Of a stretch of DNA of 28,563 nt, positions 8,936-16,444 are shown piece after piece; positions within the stretch are counted from its first letter, which is position 1, and every line of letters starts with the position of its first letter. The stretch is from NCBI GenBank assembly GCA_002348045.1, contig DDYO01000214.1:1-28563 (forward strand), in the 5' to 3' direction. The position numbers and the translations under genes were made by a program. The notes below the pieces were generated by a model. That model was not told where the DNA came from. It ran no database searches and saw only the letters and a program-made list of their open reading frames with translations. Source of the stretch: Anaerolineales bacterium UBA2232 (GTDB lineage Bacteria; Chloroflexota; Anaerolineae; UBA2200).

Positions 8936-9793
8936 TCAGTACCATAAGAATATCCAGGTCTCGCTGCTGGGGCTTATGGGAACGCCTTCGCGCCCGCCAT
9001 CGGCTCGAGTTCCAGTCTGTCTCATCACAATCACGTCCCAGTGGAACTCCCTCTCAGACTGACCTGCTGTGGCGTGGGCCTCGGGTGGGACCGTCCAACT
9101 TGTGTCTTTTGTCCAGGTCCCATTGTAGCGCGTTGCTCCATCAGCGGCGAATCGCAAACTCAGCGAGTACCACTCGTCTTCTGCCAGCGCACCGATGGAC
9201 TCCCACGTCAATTGGATCTGACTATCGCCTCCCCTGAACTCATCGCCGTTTCCGGGCGAGACCAGCTTGGGGCTGGCCAGCACTAGGTCAGCAAGGGCTG
9301 TTGCCGCTGGTAGGGGCCTGGCTGTCGGGGTTGCGGGCCTCGGGGTAGCTGTTGGTGGAAGAGGCGTCTGAGTTGCTGTGCTGGTTAACGGCAAGGGGGT
9401 GCTCGTCCAGGTCGCTGTGGGTGTGGACGAAGGCCGTCGGGTAGCAGTATGGGATGGAGTGGCCGTGGGAGTGACCAAGAAGGCAACTGATGGCACCTGG
9501 ACCTGTGCGGCTGCTGAGCGCAGCTTGTCCCAGGGCAAATAGCTGGTCACCACATACGTGAACCCCAAGGCCAGAAGCACCGCCAGCAGGCCCAACAGAG
9601 GCGATTGCCAGCTCCTCCGCAAGGCAGCCCCGCAGTGAGGACACACACGGAGGTTGCTGGGCACGGGGTTCTGACAGGACCGACAGCGGATCTGTCGGGC
9701 AAGCCCACCTCGGCCGAGGGTGGCACCGCACTCTGGGCACACCCTCAACCCTGGTTTCACTTCCGAGGCGCAGGCACGGCAGCGTATGGGCAT
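8936..9793 (-). CDS. double zinc ribbon membrane protein with extracellular beta domain
   Basis: 285 aa. Two zinc ribbons open the protein: C5, C8, C19, C22 and C37, C40, C51, C54. One membrane helix lies at about residues 66-86, followed by a Thr/Pro-rich spacer (about 108-160) and a beta-sandwich domain (about 175-285, starting LVSPGNGDEFRGGDSQIQLTWE) of a type found often in Chloroflexota surface proteins. Positive charge before the helix predicts zinc ribbons in the cytoplasm and the beta domain outside, that is type II topology. The gene starts 5 nt after the RseP-type protease stop and lacks a strong ribosome site of its own, so translational coupling to the protease is likely. Function unknown. 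Confidence 0.85.
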   Translation of the reverse strand: MPIRCRACASEVKPGLRVCPECGATLGRGGLARQIRCRSCQNPVPSNLRVCPHCGAALRRSWQSPLLGLLAVLLALGFTYVVTSYLPWDKLRSAAAQVQVPSVAFLVTPTATPSHTATRRPSSTPTATWTSTPLPLTSTATQTPLPPTATPRPATPTARPLPAATALADLVLASPKLVSPGNGDEFRGGDSQIQLTWESIGALAEDEWYSLSLRFAADGATRYNGTWTKDTSWTVPPEAHATAGQSEREFHWDVIVMRQTGTRADGGREGVPISPSSETWIFLWY

Positions 9794-9798
9794 CTTAG

Positions 9799-10863
9799 CT
9801 AGGGCAGCAAGCTCCGTCCACTCAGGATGCGCATGACGTCAAAGTACGAAAGGACCAGGGAGAGCCCGACGAACAGCAGGAGCCCAGCCAGGTGAATCAA
9901 CCCCTCTCTCTCCGGCGCGATCCGCTTTCCCCCCCTGATGAGCTCGAGAAGAATGAAGGCAATGCGGCCACCGTCCAAGGCGGGAAGGGGAAGCAGGTTG
10001 ATGATGAACAGGTTGACGCTAAAGAACGCAATAAAGTTGACGAGGTTTAGCACGCCGGTGCGGGCCACTGCGCCCCCGATTTCCATGATGCCCACCGGTC
10101 CCGCGATGTCACCTGAAGAGACTCCCATGCGAGCCAAATTCAACAGGCCCGAAAGCGTGAGTGCGGCGGTCATCCAGGCGCGGCGTATGCCGAGGGGAAT
10201 AGCCTCCCAAATCGGACGCCGTATGGTCTTGATCTGGTAGCCCTCCTGCATGCCGATGCTGATACCGATAGCACCTTCCCCCTGAGGTGGGGCCGATCGC
10301 GGGACCAGGCGAACAGCAATCTGATCGTCTCCACGCAGGACGGTGACACCAATCTCACGGTCGAGGAACAGGCGGGTGCGATCTACAAGATCGCTGAGCC
10401 CTTCCACAGCCTGACCTTCGAGGCTAACGAAGACATCGCCCTCCTGGAGGCCTGCCTGGTCCGCCGGCGAGTTTGGGGCAACTGCTTGAATGACCACATT
10501 TCCAACGACCATCTGTTCGCCAATCATCAATAGCGCGGTGAACAGCACGATGGCCAGCAACAGGTTCATCACTGCCCCGGCGAGTAGCGTAGCGATACGA
10601 GCTGTTGCGCTCTTGCTGGCAAAGCTGCCCGGTGCTGACGGGTCTTCCTCACCCAGCATCTTTACAAACCCACCCAGTGGCAGGGCATTGAGGGTATATT
10701 CCACACCGTTGCGAACCGCCAAGGTCTTGATCCTTGGAGGGTAACCGATGCCAAATTCCTGAACCACGATCCCGAACCGGCGTGCCATTAGAAAGTGTCC
10801 CATCTCGTGGGTGATGAGAACCACGCCGAGCACGATGATGAAAACGACTATATTGATGACCAT
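9799..10863 (-). CDS. rseP: RseP-type site-2 zinc metalloprotease (M50B)
   Basis: 354 aa from the ATG at 10863 (GGAG 5 nt upstream); a GTG eight codons earlier is less likely. The first membrane helix contains the zinc-binding HEMGH (HExxH). A PDZ domain lies in the middle (about residues 115-190, with ANSPADQAGLQEGDVFVSL by sense). The second zinc-ligand motif is LLPLPALDGGR near residue 300, followed by the last membrane helix. The order fits intramembrane proteases that cut regulatory membrane proteins such as anti-sigma factors. No dxr or other isoprenoid gene adjoins it directly, unlike in many bacteria. The next gene downstream is the double-zinc-ribbon membrane protein, whose topology would suit a substrate, but this is inference. 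Confidence 0.92.
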   Translation of the reverse strand: MVINIVVFIIVLGVVLITHEMGHFLMARRFGIVVQEFGIGYPPRIKTLAVRNGVEYTLNALPLGGFVKMLGEEDPSAPGSFASKSATARIATLLAGAVMNLLLAIVLFTALLMIGEQMVVGNVVIQAVAPNSPADQAGLQEGDVFVSLEGQAVEGLSDLVDRTRLFLDREIGVTVLRGDDQIAVRLVPRSAPPQGEGAIGISIGMQEGYQIKTIRRPIWEAIPLGIRRAWMTAALTLSGLLNLARMGVSSGDIAGPVGIMEIGGAVARTGVLNLVNFIAFFSVNLFIINLLPLPALDGGRIAFILLELIRGGKRIAPEREGLIHLAGLLLFVGLSLVLSYFDVMRILSGRSLLP

Positions 10864-11111
10864 CTTATCTCCAACTCCTTCGGCCACAGCTCCTCAGGCC
10901 GAGCTGCGTACAGGGATCCATTATACCCAAGAAGGTGAGCAAGGGGAAACACCACCGCTTACCCCAGGGGTACGCGTAGCTGCGGGGAACGGCCAGGAAT
11001 CGGTCCGCAGCCATGCCTCCTGGCGGAAAGCAGTGGTTCTGATGCCAGGCATTTCTGATTTTGGCGGCCCAGGGGGTGGGAAGATGACCGGGCGAGGGCT
11101 TGGTCCGAGTG
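10864..11111. promoter_or_regulatory. intergenic region with probable rseP promoter
   Basis: The minus-strand TATAAT at 10925-10920 is a perfect -10, but no good -35 sits 16-18 nt upstream (the 17-nt position reads TTCCCC). In the would-be leader, TCGGCC (10880-10885) and GGCCGA (10897-10902) can pair. Upstream lies a compact dyad, TACCCCAGGGGTA (10960-10972), which could be an operator, and ATGCCAGGCAT (11042-11052). I see no clear terminator after the isopentenyl phosphate kinase stop and no gene here. Confidence 0.4.
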
Positions 11112-11936
11112 CTACTTGTCCTGGATTAGCGTGCCGGGGTTAGAGGCAGGGTCGGTCAGCGAACGCTCCAACAGGCCCTCCTGCAGGCCACCCAGCAGCA
11201 GGACGCGCAGACCGGGGACGCACCGCACCAGGCGCGCCATTTCTTGAACCTTGCTGCGCATGCCACCGGTTACATCGATGGCGTTGGATCCGCCGAGAGC
11301 ATGATCCCACAACTTGCTGCGGCCAGCTTGGATGACTGGGATGAGTTGGGCGGCTGGATCGAGGTGAGGATCACCGCTGAATACGCCCGCAACCTCTCCG
11401 ACCAGGATAATCCGCTGAGGATGCATGACCGCGGCCAGATGCGCGAAAATGGACTCGGTGGAAATGATAGTGGTGCCCCACTCCTTGTCCAGGGCGACAT
11501 CGCCAAAGACCAGCGGGATAAGGTTATGCTGGAGAACCTCTTGAATCGGGAAGCAGTCCATATGTTGAAGCTGACCAGCGGAGGCTCGTGCTGATGCAGA
11601 TGGCTGGATGGTAACGACGGGAAGGCCGGCACGGAGCAGCTGGTCGGCGACGATGCGGTTCAGCCGCAGTGCGGCGGCGCTGGTCTCGGCATACCCTTGC
11701 CAATCACTGCAGCCGGTCTGAACATGGTAACGCTGAGCGGCGACGTGCCCGAAGGAACCGCTGCCATGCCCTATGAGCAGTTTGAGGTCTTCCCTGGCCG
11801 CGAGGGCATGAGCCATCTCCTCACCCAGCCGGGCTATCAGCTCAGGGCGGGCCCTGGACTCGCGCATCTTGTCGGTGATCAGGGATCCACCCAGTTTCAC
11901 AAAGACTAGTTCAGCCAATGATGATGCTCTCTCCAT
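11112..11936 (-). CDS. isopentenyl phosphate kinase
   Basis: 274 aa of the amino-acid-kinase fold. VFVKLGGSLIT (residues 11-21, K14) begins the ATP-binding fold. GHGSGSFGH (56-64) carries H64 at the position of the histidine diagnostic for isopentenyl phosphate kinase. FGDVALDKEWGTTIISTE and the later nucleotide-binding G-G-M-R-S-K also fit. It phosphorylates isopentenyl phosphate to isopentenyl diphosphate with ATP, in the cytoplasm. The ATG at 11936 lies inside the end of the dehydratase small-subunit gene (26-nt overlap); a TTG at 11918 with GGAGAG upstream is another possible start. Its place right after the dehydratase subunits and decarboxylase that would make its substrate strongly supports the call. 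Amino-acid kinases such as glutamate 5-kinase are less likely because of H64 and context. Confidence 0.92.
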   Translation of the reverse strand: MERASSLAELVFVKLGGSLITDKMRESRARPELIARLGEEMAHALAAREDLKLLIGHGSGSFGHVAAQRYHVQTGCSDWQGYAETSAAALRLNRIVADQLLRAGLPVVTIQPSASARASAGQLQHMDCFPIQEVLQHNLIPLVFGDVALDKEWGTTIISTESIFAHLAAVMHPQRIILVGEVAGVFSGDPHLDPAAQLIPVIQAGRSKLWDHALGGSNAIDVTGGMRSKVQEMARLVRCVPGLRVLLLGGLQEGLLERSLTDPASNPGTLIQDK

Positions 11937-12297
11937 TTATCACAATCGGGTCGTCGGTAGCGATTTTGCTGACGTCGATGCCGTCTACCATGGGGATTTC
12001 GGCCATGATCGCACCGATGGCCACGATGGCCTCACTCCTTTGGTTGACAATGGCTACCGGCCCGCGTCCCTGTCTTGCCAGGCGATAAAGGGTGTACGAT
12101 CCGACGGTGCTGCCTTTGCCCGTTGGGAATACCAACACGCGACCGCTGATGCTTTGGCCCTCGAGGGGATGGCCCGGCTCAATGACCATGCCACTGTCTG
12201 GGTCCACGCCTCCAAGAAACCCGATGGGGGATGGGGACACCAAGGCGCGCCCCCTGGCCTGGCCGCGAAAGATGGCTCGACCCCGCAGCTCCATCAT
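11911..12297 (-). CDS. phosphomevalonate dehydratase small subunit (aconitase X swivel domain, DUF126)
   Basis: 128 aa. The start is the first of two adjacent ATGs at 12297; the stop TGA of the large-subunit gene is embedded in the same ATGATG, a classic coupling signal. The sequence is a swivelling beta-domain with RGRAIFRGQARGRAL at its start and FPTGKGSTVGSYTLY in the middle, the conserved motif of the aconitase X small subunit with the serine thought to act in catalysis. Together with the large subunit it should remove water from mevalonate 5-phosphate to give trans-anhydromevalonate 5-phosphate. Two-part aconitase X enzymes acting on hydroxyproline also exist; the neighbouring UbiD-type and isopentenyl phosphate kinase genes favour the mevalonate role. 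Confidence 0.9.
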   Translation of the reverse strand: MMELRGRAIFRGQARGRALVSPSPIGFLGGVDPDSGMVIEPGHPLEGQSISGRVLVFPTGKGSTVGSYTLYRLARQGRGPVAIVNQRSEAIVAIGAIMAEIPMVDGIDVSKIATDDPIVINGESIIIG

Positions 12298-13553
12298 CGG
12301 ACGGCGCTCGTCGTGGGCGATTCTGGCCAGCGGCCGGTCAGCGCGGCTTCGATACACTGCTCGGTGGTGCCGAATCGCCGCTTCAAGCCAGAGTGGGACG
12401 CGGCGTAAAACGCTGCCTTGGCCGAATTGGTGGCCATGACCCGGAATCCCAACCCCTCAACCGGGGCGACCACCAGGCAGGTATCGGCAAATACGTGGCC
12501 GCCAGCCTTCTCGATGGTCTCGATCCACCCACGCTTCGAGGCAAGCTGGCGGACGTAGCGCGAGGTGGTCACCCAGAGGGTCGCCCGAACCCACCGGTCC
12601 TGGAGCAGCTGGGCGATTTGTTCCAGATCGGCCAACGTGGCATGGGGACAGCCAACGCTGACAAAGTCGACATCGACCGATGGCGAGTTCAAGGCCTCAT
12701 AACTGGAATTCAGATCACTGATGACGAGGGTGGGCACAGTCCCGTCGGCAGGAAGCACGAAACCGGGCTGCCGACGCGCTTCAGCCGTAACGCCCTCAAT
12801 GTGATACAAGGCGACAGCGCCGCTAGCCGCCATGGCCGCCCCGAGGGTCATGAGGCATTCCTGTGCCGGCGGGTGCTGCGGAGATAGCCCGTTGAGGAAA
12901 CGTAGGGCCGGCACGCCGTCGCCCACCATTCGTCCCACAGCATAGCCCAAAGCTCCGTAGTCGGGAAGGCTGCTGATCGGGCAGCGTACGTCCACCAGGT
13001 GGGTTGCCGCTCGATTCTCTGGCAGGTGTAGCCCGTAGGCTGCTGTTCTACCGACGATGGCGGCAGCCAGAGCACTGGGACCACCTTCTCGATTGGTCCG
13101 TGCACCCAGAACCGAGTTGGCGTAACTGACGGCCGAAGATTCACTCCACGCCAGGTGCTGTCCGCGTCGGGGAGCGTGGCCGCTCAGATATGGCGTGCAG
13201 GTACAGGTAAGCTCAACGCCCATGTGAGTCAGAGCGCGGACCAAACGCTGCTGCTTTTCAGCGAACTCGCGGCCAATCCCCATGGCCTGCCATCGCTCAA
13301 GGTCCATGCCTGCGGGGTTCATGAACGATGGCACGCTCACCCGGGCGCCCTGGGCTGCCCAGTCTTCGAGGAACTCGATCCCATCGTCTCCCAGGTTCTT
13401 GTAGCTCACGCCGGACACCTGGGCGCTGAGGATGTGAACAAGCCGCCGGGCTCCGTAGATCTCGCCCAGAGCGGCAACCATGTTCATCGCTTTCTTCGCG
13501 GCAGGACCGTGCTCGCCCTTGAGCATGGCCTGCTCTTCCCCGGTTAGTCGCAC
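12294..13553 (-). CDS. phosphomevalonate dehydratase large subunit (aconitase X catalytic domain, DUF521)
   Basis: 419 aa from a GTG at 13553, 2 nt after the stop of the 63-aa gene. The opening LTGEEQAMLKGEHG and ALGEIYGA are typical of archaeal relatives. Probable iron-sulfur ligands are found at CTCTPY (C117 or C119), VGCPHA (C302) and ADTC (C359), with the substrate-binding ATNSAKAAFY near 374-383. The family is a cytoplasmic iron-sulfur dehydratase. In Aeropyrum pernix the large plus small pair dehydrates mevalonate 5-phosphate. The cluster should make the enzyme oxygen-sensitive, fitting an anaerobe. Weak ribosome site, so translation probably relies on coupling with the upstream gene. 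A hydroxyproline dehydratase role is the main alternative and is disfavoured by the neighbours. Confidence 0.9.
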   Translation of the reverse strand: MRLTGEEQAMLKGEHGPAAKKAMNMVAALGEIYGARRLVHILSAQVSGVSYKNLGDDGIEFLEDWAAQGARVSVPSFMNPAGMDLERWQAMGIGREFAEKQQRLVRALTHMGVELTCTCTPYLSGHAPRRGQHLAWSESSAVSYANSVLGARTNREGGPSALAAAIVGRTAAYGLHLPENRAATHLVDVRCPISSLPDYGALGYAVGRMVGDGVPALRFLNGLSPQHPPAQECLMTLGAAMAASGAVALYHIEGVTAEARRQPGFVLPADGTVPTLVISDLNSSYEALNSPSVDVDFVSVGCPHATLADLEQIAQLLQDRWVRATLWVTTSRYVRQLASKRGWIETIEKAGGHVFADTCLVVAPVEGLGFRVMATNSAKAAFYAASHSGLKRRFGTTEQCIEAALTGRWPESPTTSAVR

Positions 13554-13555
13554 GG

Positions 13556-13747
13556 TTATCGCCTGACGAGCCGATCAATGATCTCATCCAGCAGGACGTA
13601 GATAACTACGGCAAGGACGAGGTAAAAGAGCAGCAGTTGGAGAAGAGTGGCTCGCACAAAGATCACGATGTGCAGTTTTTGCCAGATCGCTGCTCCCGCA
13701 ATCAACAGGGCCACCGTGAGCAGCACTCGTTTTATGACGCTAGCCAT
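13556..13747 (-). CDS. small membrane protein inside the mevalonate operon
   Basis: 63 aa. The ATG at 13747 overlaps the end of the decarboxylase gene by 8 nt and the stop lies 2 nt before the dehydratase large-subunit start, so the frame is locked into the operon. It has a basic start (VIKR), a hydrophobic stretch at about residues 7-21, a short amphipathic part with H26, and a longer hydrophobic helix at about 33-53. It ends with a charged tail (DEIIDRLVRR). AGGTAGAG lies close upstream. I do not recognise it. It might dock the soluble pathway enzymes to the membrane where polyprenyl products are used, or simply be a membrane peptide of unrelated role. The tight overlaps argue that it is real. 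Confidence 0.75.
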   Translation of the reverse strand: MASVIKRVLLTVALLIAGAAIWQKLHIVIFVRATLLQLLLFYLVLAVVIYVLLDEIIDRLVRR

Positions 13748-15095
13748 TCTCTACCTTCCTGGTCAGGATCTTGTCCAGATCGACTGTTTCGTAGCCCACC
13801 TTGTGAAACGCGGCCAGCTCCTGGGGTGTTCGCTCTGTCCCATCGGCCTTGAGCCAAGGTATGGTCGCGTCGATGATCATCTTGGTGGTAAGAGACTTGT
13901 GGCCCGGCACGTGACAGCCCGATGGATCCAGCGAACTGCCAGCTTGGTTGGGCCGCACCTGCAAAGACCGGTCCGCTTGAAAGCGGGTGGCCAGCGCCCA
14001 CTCTACCTGTGACGGATCCAGGATGTCAATGTCTTCATCAACGACCCAGACGTGCTTGAGGGAACCGTGCCCCCTGATGGCGGCCTCGGCTGCCCTTAGA
14101 CCGTCGTCAGCATGCCGCTTGCGTATCTGGATCAGGGCATGCAGCCAGGATCCTCCACCCGGGGTCAGCTGGACGTTGATGCAGTCGCACACTTGGCGGA
14201 CCGCTTCGTAAATGGTGGGCTCGCGAGGCAGGCCCATGAGCAATTTGTGCTCCAAGCCTCCAGGCAGCAGAGCTTGGTAGAGGCCATCGCGACGGTGGGT
14301 AATACATTGGATCTCGATCACCGGCTGGCGGCGCACAATGTCCATCGTCTCGGTGAGGTCAAGAAACGGCCCCTCGTCCACCATTTCTCGACCAAGCTTG
14401 CCCTCCAACACGATTTCGCAGTCGGCGGGCACTGCCAGGTCAACCGTACGGCATCTTACCAGTGGCGTAGGATCTAGCGAATGAGCAATGCCCATCTCGT
14501 CTGTGCCAGGGGCTGGGCTCATGGCAGCGGCAAGGAGCACGGCAGTTGAGTTGCCGATACAGATGGCCGCATCGAGGGTGCGGCCCGACTTGTGCCAGGC
14601 GCTATCGGTACCTCGCTGTTCCACCAGCCTTGCTGCGAGCCGTCGTTCATCCAAGACCATGAGGCGATGAATGGCTACGTTGCGCCCCAACTCCGGGTCA
14701 TTGACGATGACCACGCCAGCGGTGATATAGGCACTGCCGTCACCTCGGAGGTGCGTCAGAACAGGGAGCGAGCAAAGATCAACGTCCGGCTCGATGACCT
14801 CTTGGCACGGGGCCGCGGTGATCAGTGGCGGGCTGGCCGGGTTCTGTAGGGCCTGGGTCATCGTAGCCATCAACTGGTCCTGACCGACGCCGAGCGCCGT
14901 AGCGATTGCCTCGCGGCTGGAGCACAGCCCGGCAACCACAGGATAGCGAGAGCCACGGATTCGTTCGAATACTGTCGGGCGTTCTTGCAAGGCGTGGATG
15001 ACGGCGGCGGTCTCCAGGTGTGGACTCAGCTCTTTCGTGATTACCGTGAGCTCACCCTGACCACGCAGGGTTTCCAGGACCTGCCTGAGGTTCAA
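13740..15095 (-). CDS. UbiD-family decarboxylase, probable anhydromevalonate phosphate decarboxylase
   Basis: 451 aa. The start is a TTG at 15095 with a perfect AAGGAG 7 nt upstream; it overlaps the RNase Z stop (TTGA). UbiD features in order: AIHRLMVLDE (142-150), EIVLEGKLGREMVDEGPF (227-244) with the acidic residues and E241 of the active-site region, and a C-terminal half with PGGGSWLHALIQIRKRHADDG, VVDEDIDILDP and QAGSSLDPS. That C-terminal set is like archaeal UbiD homologues rather than UbiD of ubiquinone synthesis. The family needs prenylated FMN made by UbiX, which is not in the window. Expected reaction: trans-anhydromevalonate 5-phosphate to isopentenyl phosphate and CO2. Co-location with the dehydratase and the kinase is the strongest argument; an aromatic acid decarboxylase is the alternative. 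Confidence 0.88.
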   Translation of the reverse strand: MNLRQVLETLRGQGELTVITKELSPHLETAAVIHALQERPTVFERIRGSRYPVVAGLCSSREAIATALGVGQDQLMATMTQALQNPASPPLITAAPCQEVIEPDVDLCSLPVLTHLRGDGSAYITAGVVIVNDPELGRNVAIHRLMVLDERRLAARLVEQRGTDSAWHKSGRTLDAAICIGNSTAVLLAAAMSPAPGTDEMGIAHSLDPTPLVRCRTVDLAVPADCEIVLEGKLGREMVDEGPFLDLTETMDIVRRQPVIEIQCITHRRDGLYQALLPGGLEHKLLMGLPREPTIYEAVRQVCDCINVQLTPGGGSWLHALIQIRKRHADDGLRAAEAAIRGHGSLKHVWVVDEDIDILDPSQVEWALATRFQADRSLQVRPNQAGSSLDPSGCHVPGHKSLTTKMIIDATIPWLKADGTERTPQELAAFHKVGYETVDLDKILTRKVENG

Positions 15096-16102
15096 TCGGG
15101 GTCTCCTTCTTGCCAGGAATCATGGGTCAAAGGACCGCCCTGTACCTCAGAGTGCTCCAACCCGCCCGCGACCATGGAGCTGTCGGCCGGAGAACCGCGG
15201 CTGATGCGGTAGCGGGCAAAGTCCCGTGCTACAGTGACCCGGCCAAAGATCGGAGCCGCTTCCTGCAGGACCTGGTTGGCAGAGTAGCGCCGCGAGATGT
15301 GGGTAAGGTACAGATGACCGACTCCCGCATCGTGAGCCAGCGATGCGGCCTGGGACGCCGTCAGGTGGCCGAAACGCTCTGCGAGCGCAGACTCAACGTC
15401 CAGGTAGGTTGCCTCGATGACCAGGGCATCGGCGCTTCTGACATGCTCCAGTAGGTTGCCGGTCTGAGCAGAATCCCCGACCCAAGCTAGTTTGACCCCC
15501 GGGATGAGGGGGCCAAGGACCTGGGCAGGGTTGATCACCCTGCCATCGGCGAGGGTGATGGACTGTCCCCGAACCAGGAGCTTGCGCTCGGGACCAACCG
15601 GGACTCCCAGACGCTCGGCTTCCTCGGCGAGGAAGGGCCGACGGCTCTGCTCCTCGAAGAGGTATCCGAAGCATCCTGGGCCCCGGTGAGTGACGGGGAA
15701 AGCGGTGATCTTGAGGCTCTTGCTTTCCCAAATGATGCCAGCTTGCACCTCCCGGTAGTCCATCTTCATCTGCACTTCGCCACGCAGCACTACGTTCATC
15801 AGATCCCGGACGCGTTCCAGAGCCCAGCCTCCAGCATAGATCGTGAGCCGGGCCATGGCTTCCCATCTCGCAAAGGTGGAGACCAGCCCTCCGAGGCCAA
15901 GGATATGGTCCAGGTGTCCATGGGTGATAAGCACTTTGTCCAGGCGCTTGAAACCAAGGCCACTGCGCAGGATCTGGCGTTGGGTTCCCTCGCCGCAGTC
16001 AAGCAGAAACCGGCTGTCCTCGTGCATGACCATGGCAGCCGACAGACCCCGCTCGACAGATGGAGCCGACGCGCAAGTGCCGAGGAAGATGAACTCGATC
16101 AT
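15092..16102 (-). CDS. rnz: ribonuclease Z (tRNA 3' endonuclease, metallo-beta-lactamase fold)
   Basis: 336 aa. The zinc motif ITHGHLDH (H61, H63, D65, H66) and the further ligands H139 (FPVTHRGPG), D210 (WVGDSAQT) and H268 (LTHISRRYS) are all present, as is the RNase Z-type H246 (RFGHLTASQAA). It cuts the 3' trailer of tRNA precursors. It is about 25-30 residues longer than usual at the C-terminus, where the tail (EHSEVQGGPLTHDSWQ) looks unstructured. The ATG has GAGGAG 11 nt upstream, partly inside a small stem (GTGAG/CTCAC). It overlaps the decarboxylase gene by 4 nt, so it is the first gene of the mevalonate operon. No functional link with isoprenoids is evident. Confidence 0.9.
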   Translation of the reverse strand: MIEFIFLGTCASAPSVERGLSAAMVMHEDSRFLLDCGEGTQRQILRSGLGFKRLDKVLITHGHLDHILGLGGLVSTFARWEAMARLTIYAGGWALERVRDLMNVVLRGEVQMKMDYREVQAGIIWESKSLKITAFPVTHRGPGCFGYLFEEQSRRPFLAEEAERLGVPVGPERKLLVRGQSITLADGRVINPAQVLGPLIPGVKLAWVGDSAQTGNLLEHVRSADALVIEATYLDVESALAERFGHLTASQAASLAHDAGVGHLYLTHISRRYSANQVLQEAAPIFGRVTVARDFARYRISRGSPADSSMVAGGLEHSEVQGGPLTHDSWQEGDPD

Positions 16103-16444
16103 TCTGTGGTGAGCTCCTCACGATAAAGTTCCAACGTGCACACGGGCCGGGCGGCTTGAAACCGGGCTCGGCGCCAAGCGCGAAAGTTACTAATCCCTTG
16201 TCGCAGCCACAGTGCACTTTCCTGGTTGGGACGGCCATGGTCTGTGCGTCGTCCAGCGCGCTCACGTGCGGGCGCTGGCGAGGGTGACCATGATTGCAGT
16301 GGAGCCGCTCTGACTGCCGCGACTCCACTGCAAGCGAATTGGTAAACTCGATGACGGTCAGATAGGTGGGCCGCCCGTAGATGGTGCCTTCCACCAAGGG
16401 AAGATGACCACCAAGCAGTTTTTCTTCTACAGAGACCCGCGACC
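16103..16444. other. 342-nt intergenic region with two hairpins
   Basis: Between the PHP-AlbA gene stop and RNase Z. Two inverted repeats: 16253-16259 with 16272-16278 (CCAGCGC/GCGCTGG), and 16296-16304 with 16323-16331 (GCAGTGGAG/CTCCACTGC, 18-nt loop). Neither is followed by a T tract on the minus strand. A minus-strand open frame crosses the region (15999-16397) but has no family look and overlaps RNase Z, so I do not call it. No convincing promoter was seen, although one is expected for the RNase Z operon. Confidence 0.45.

Noticed and set aside
12294..13553. Classical aconitase or isopropylmalate dehydratase
   Set aside because: The Cys pattern and lengths fit aconitase X (DUF521/DUF126), not the three-Cys motif of aconitase or LeuC.
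15999..16397. Minus-strand frame of 132 codons upstream of RNase Z
   Set aside because: It overlaps the RNase Z start in another frame, is rich in Cys/His/Pro without a zinc pattern, and has no ribosome site.
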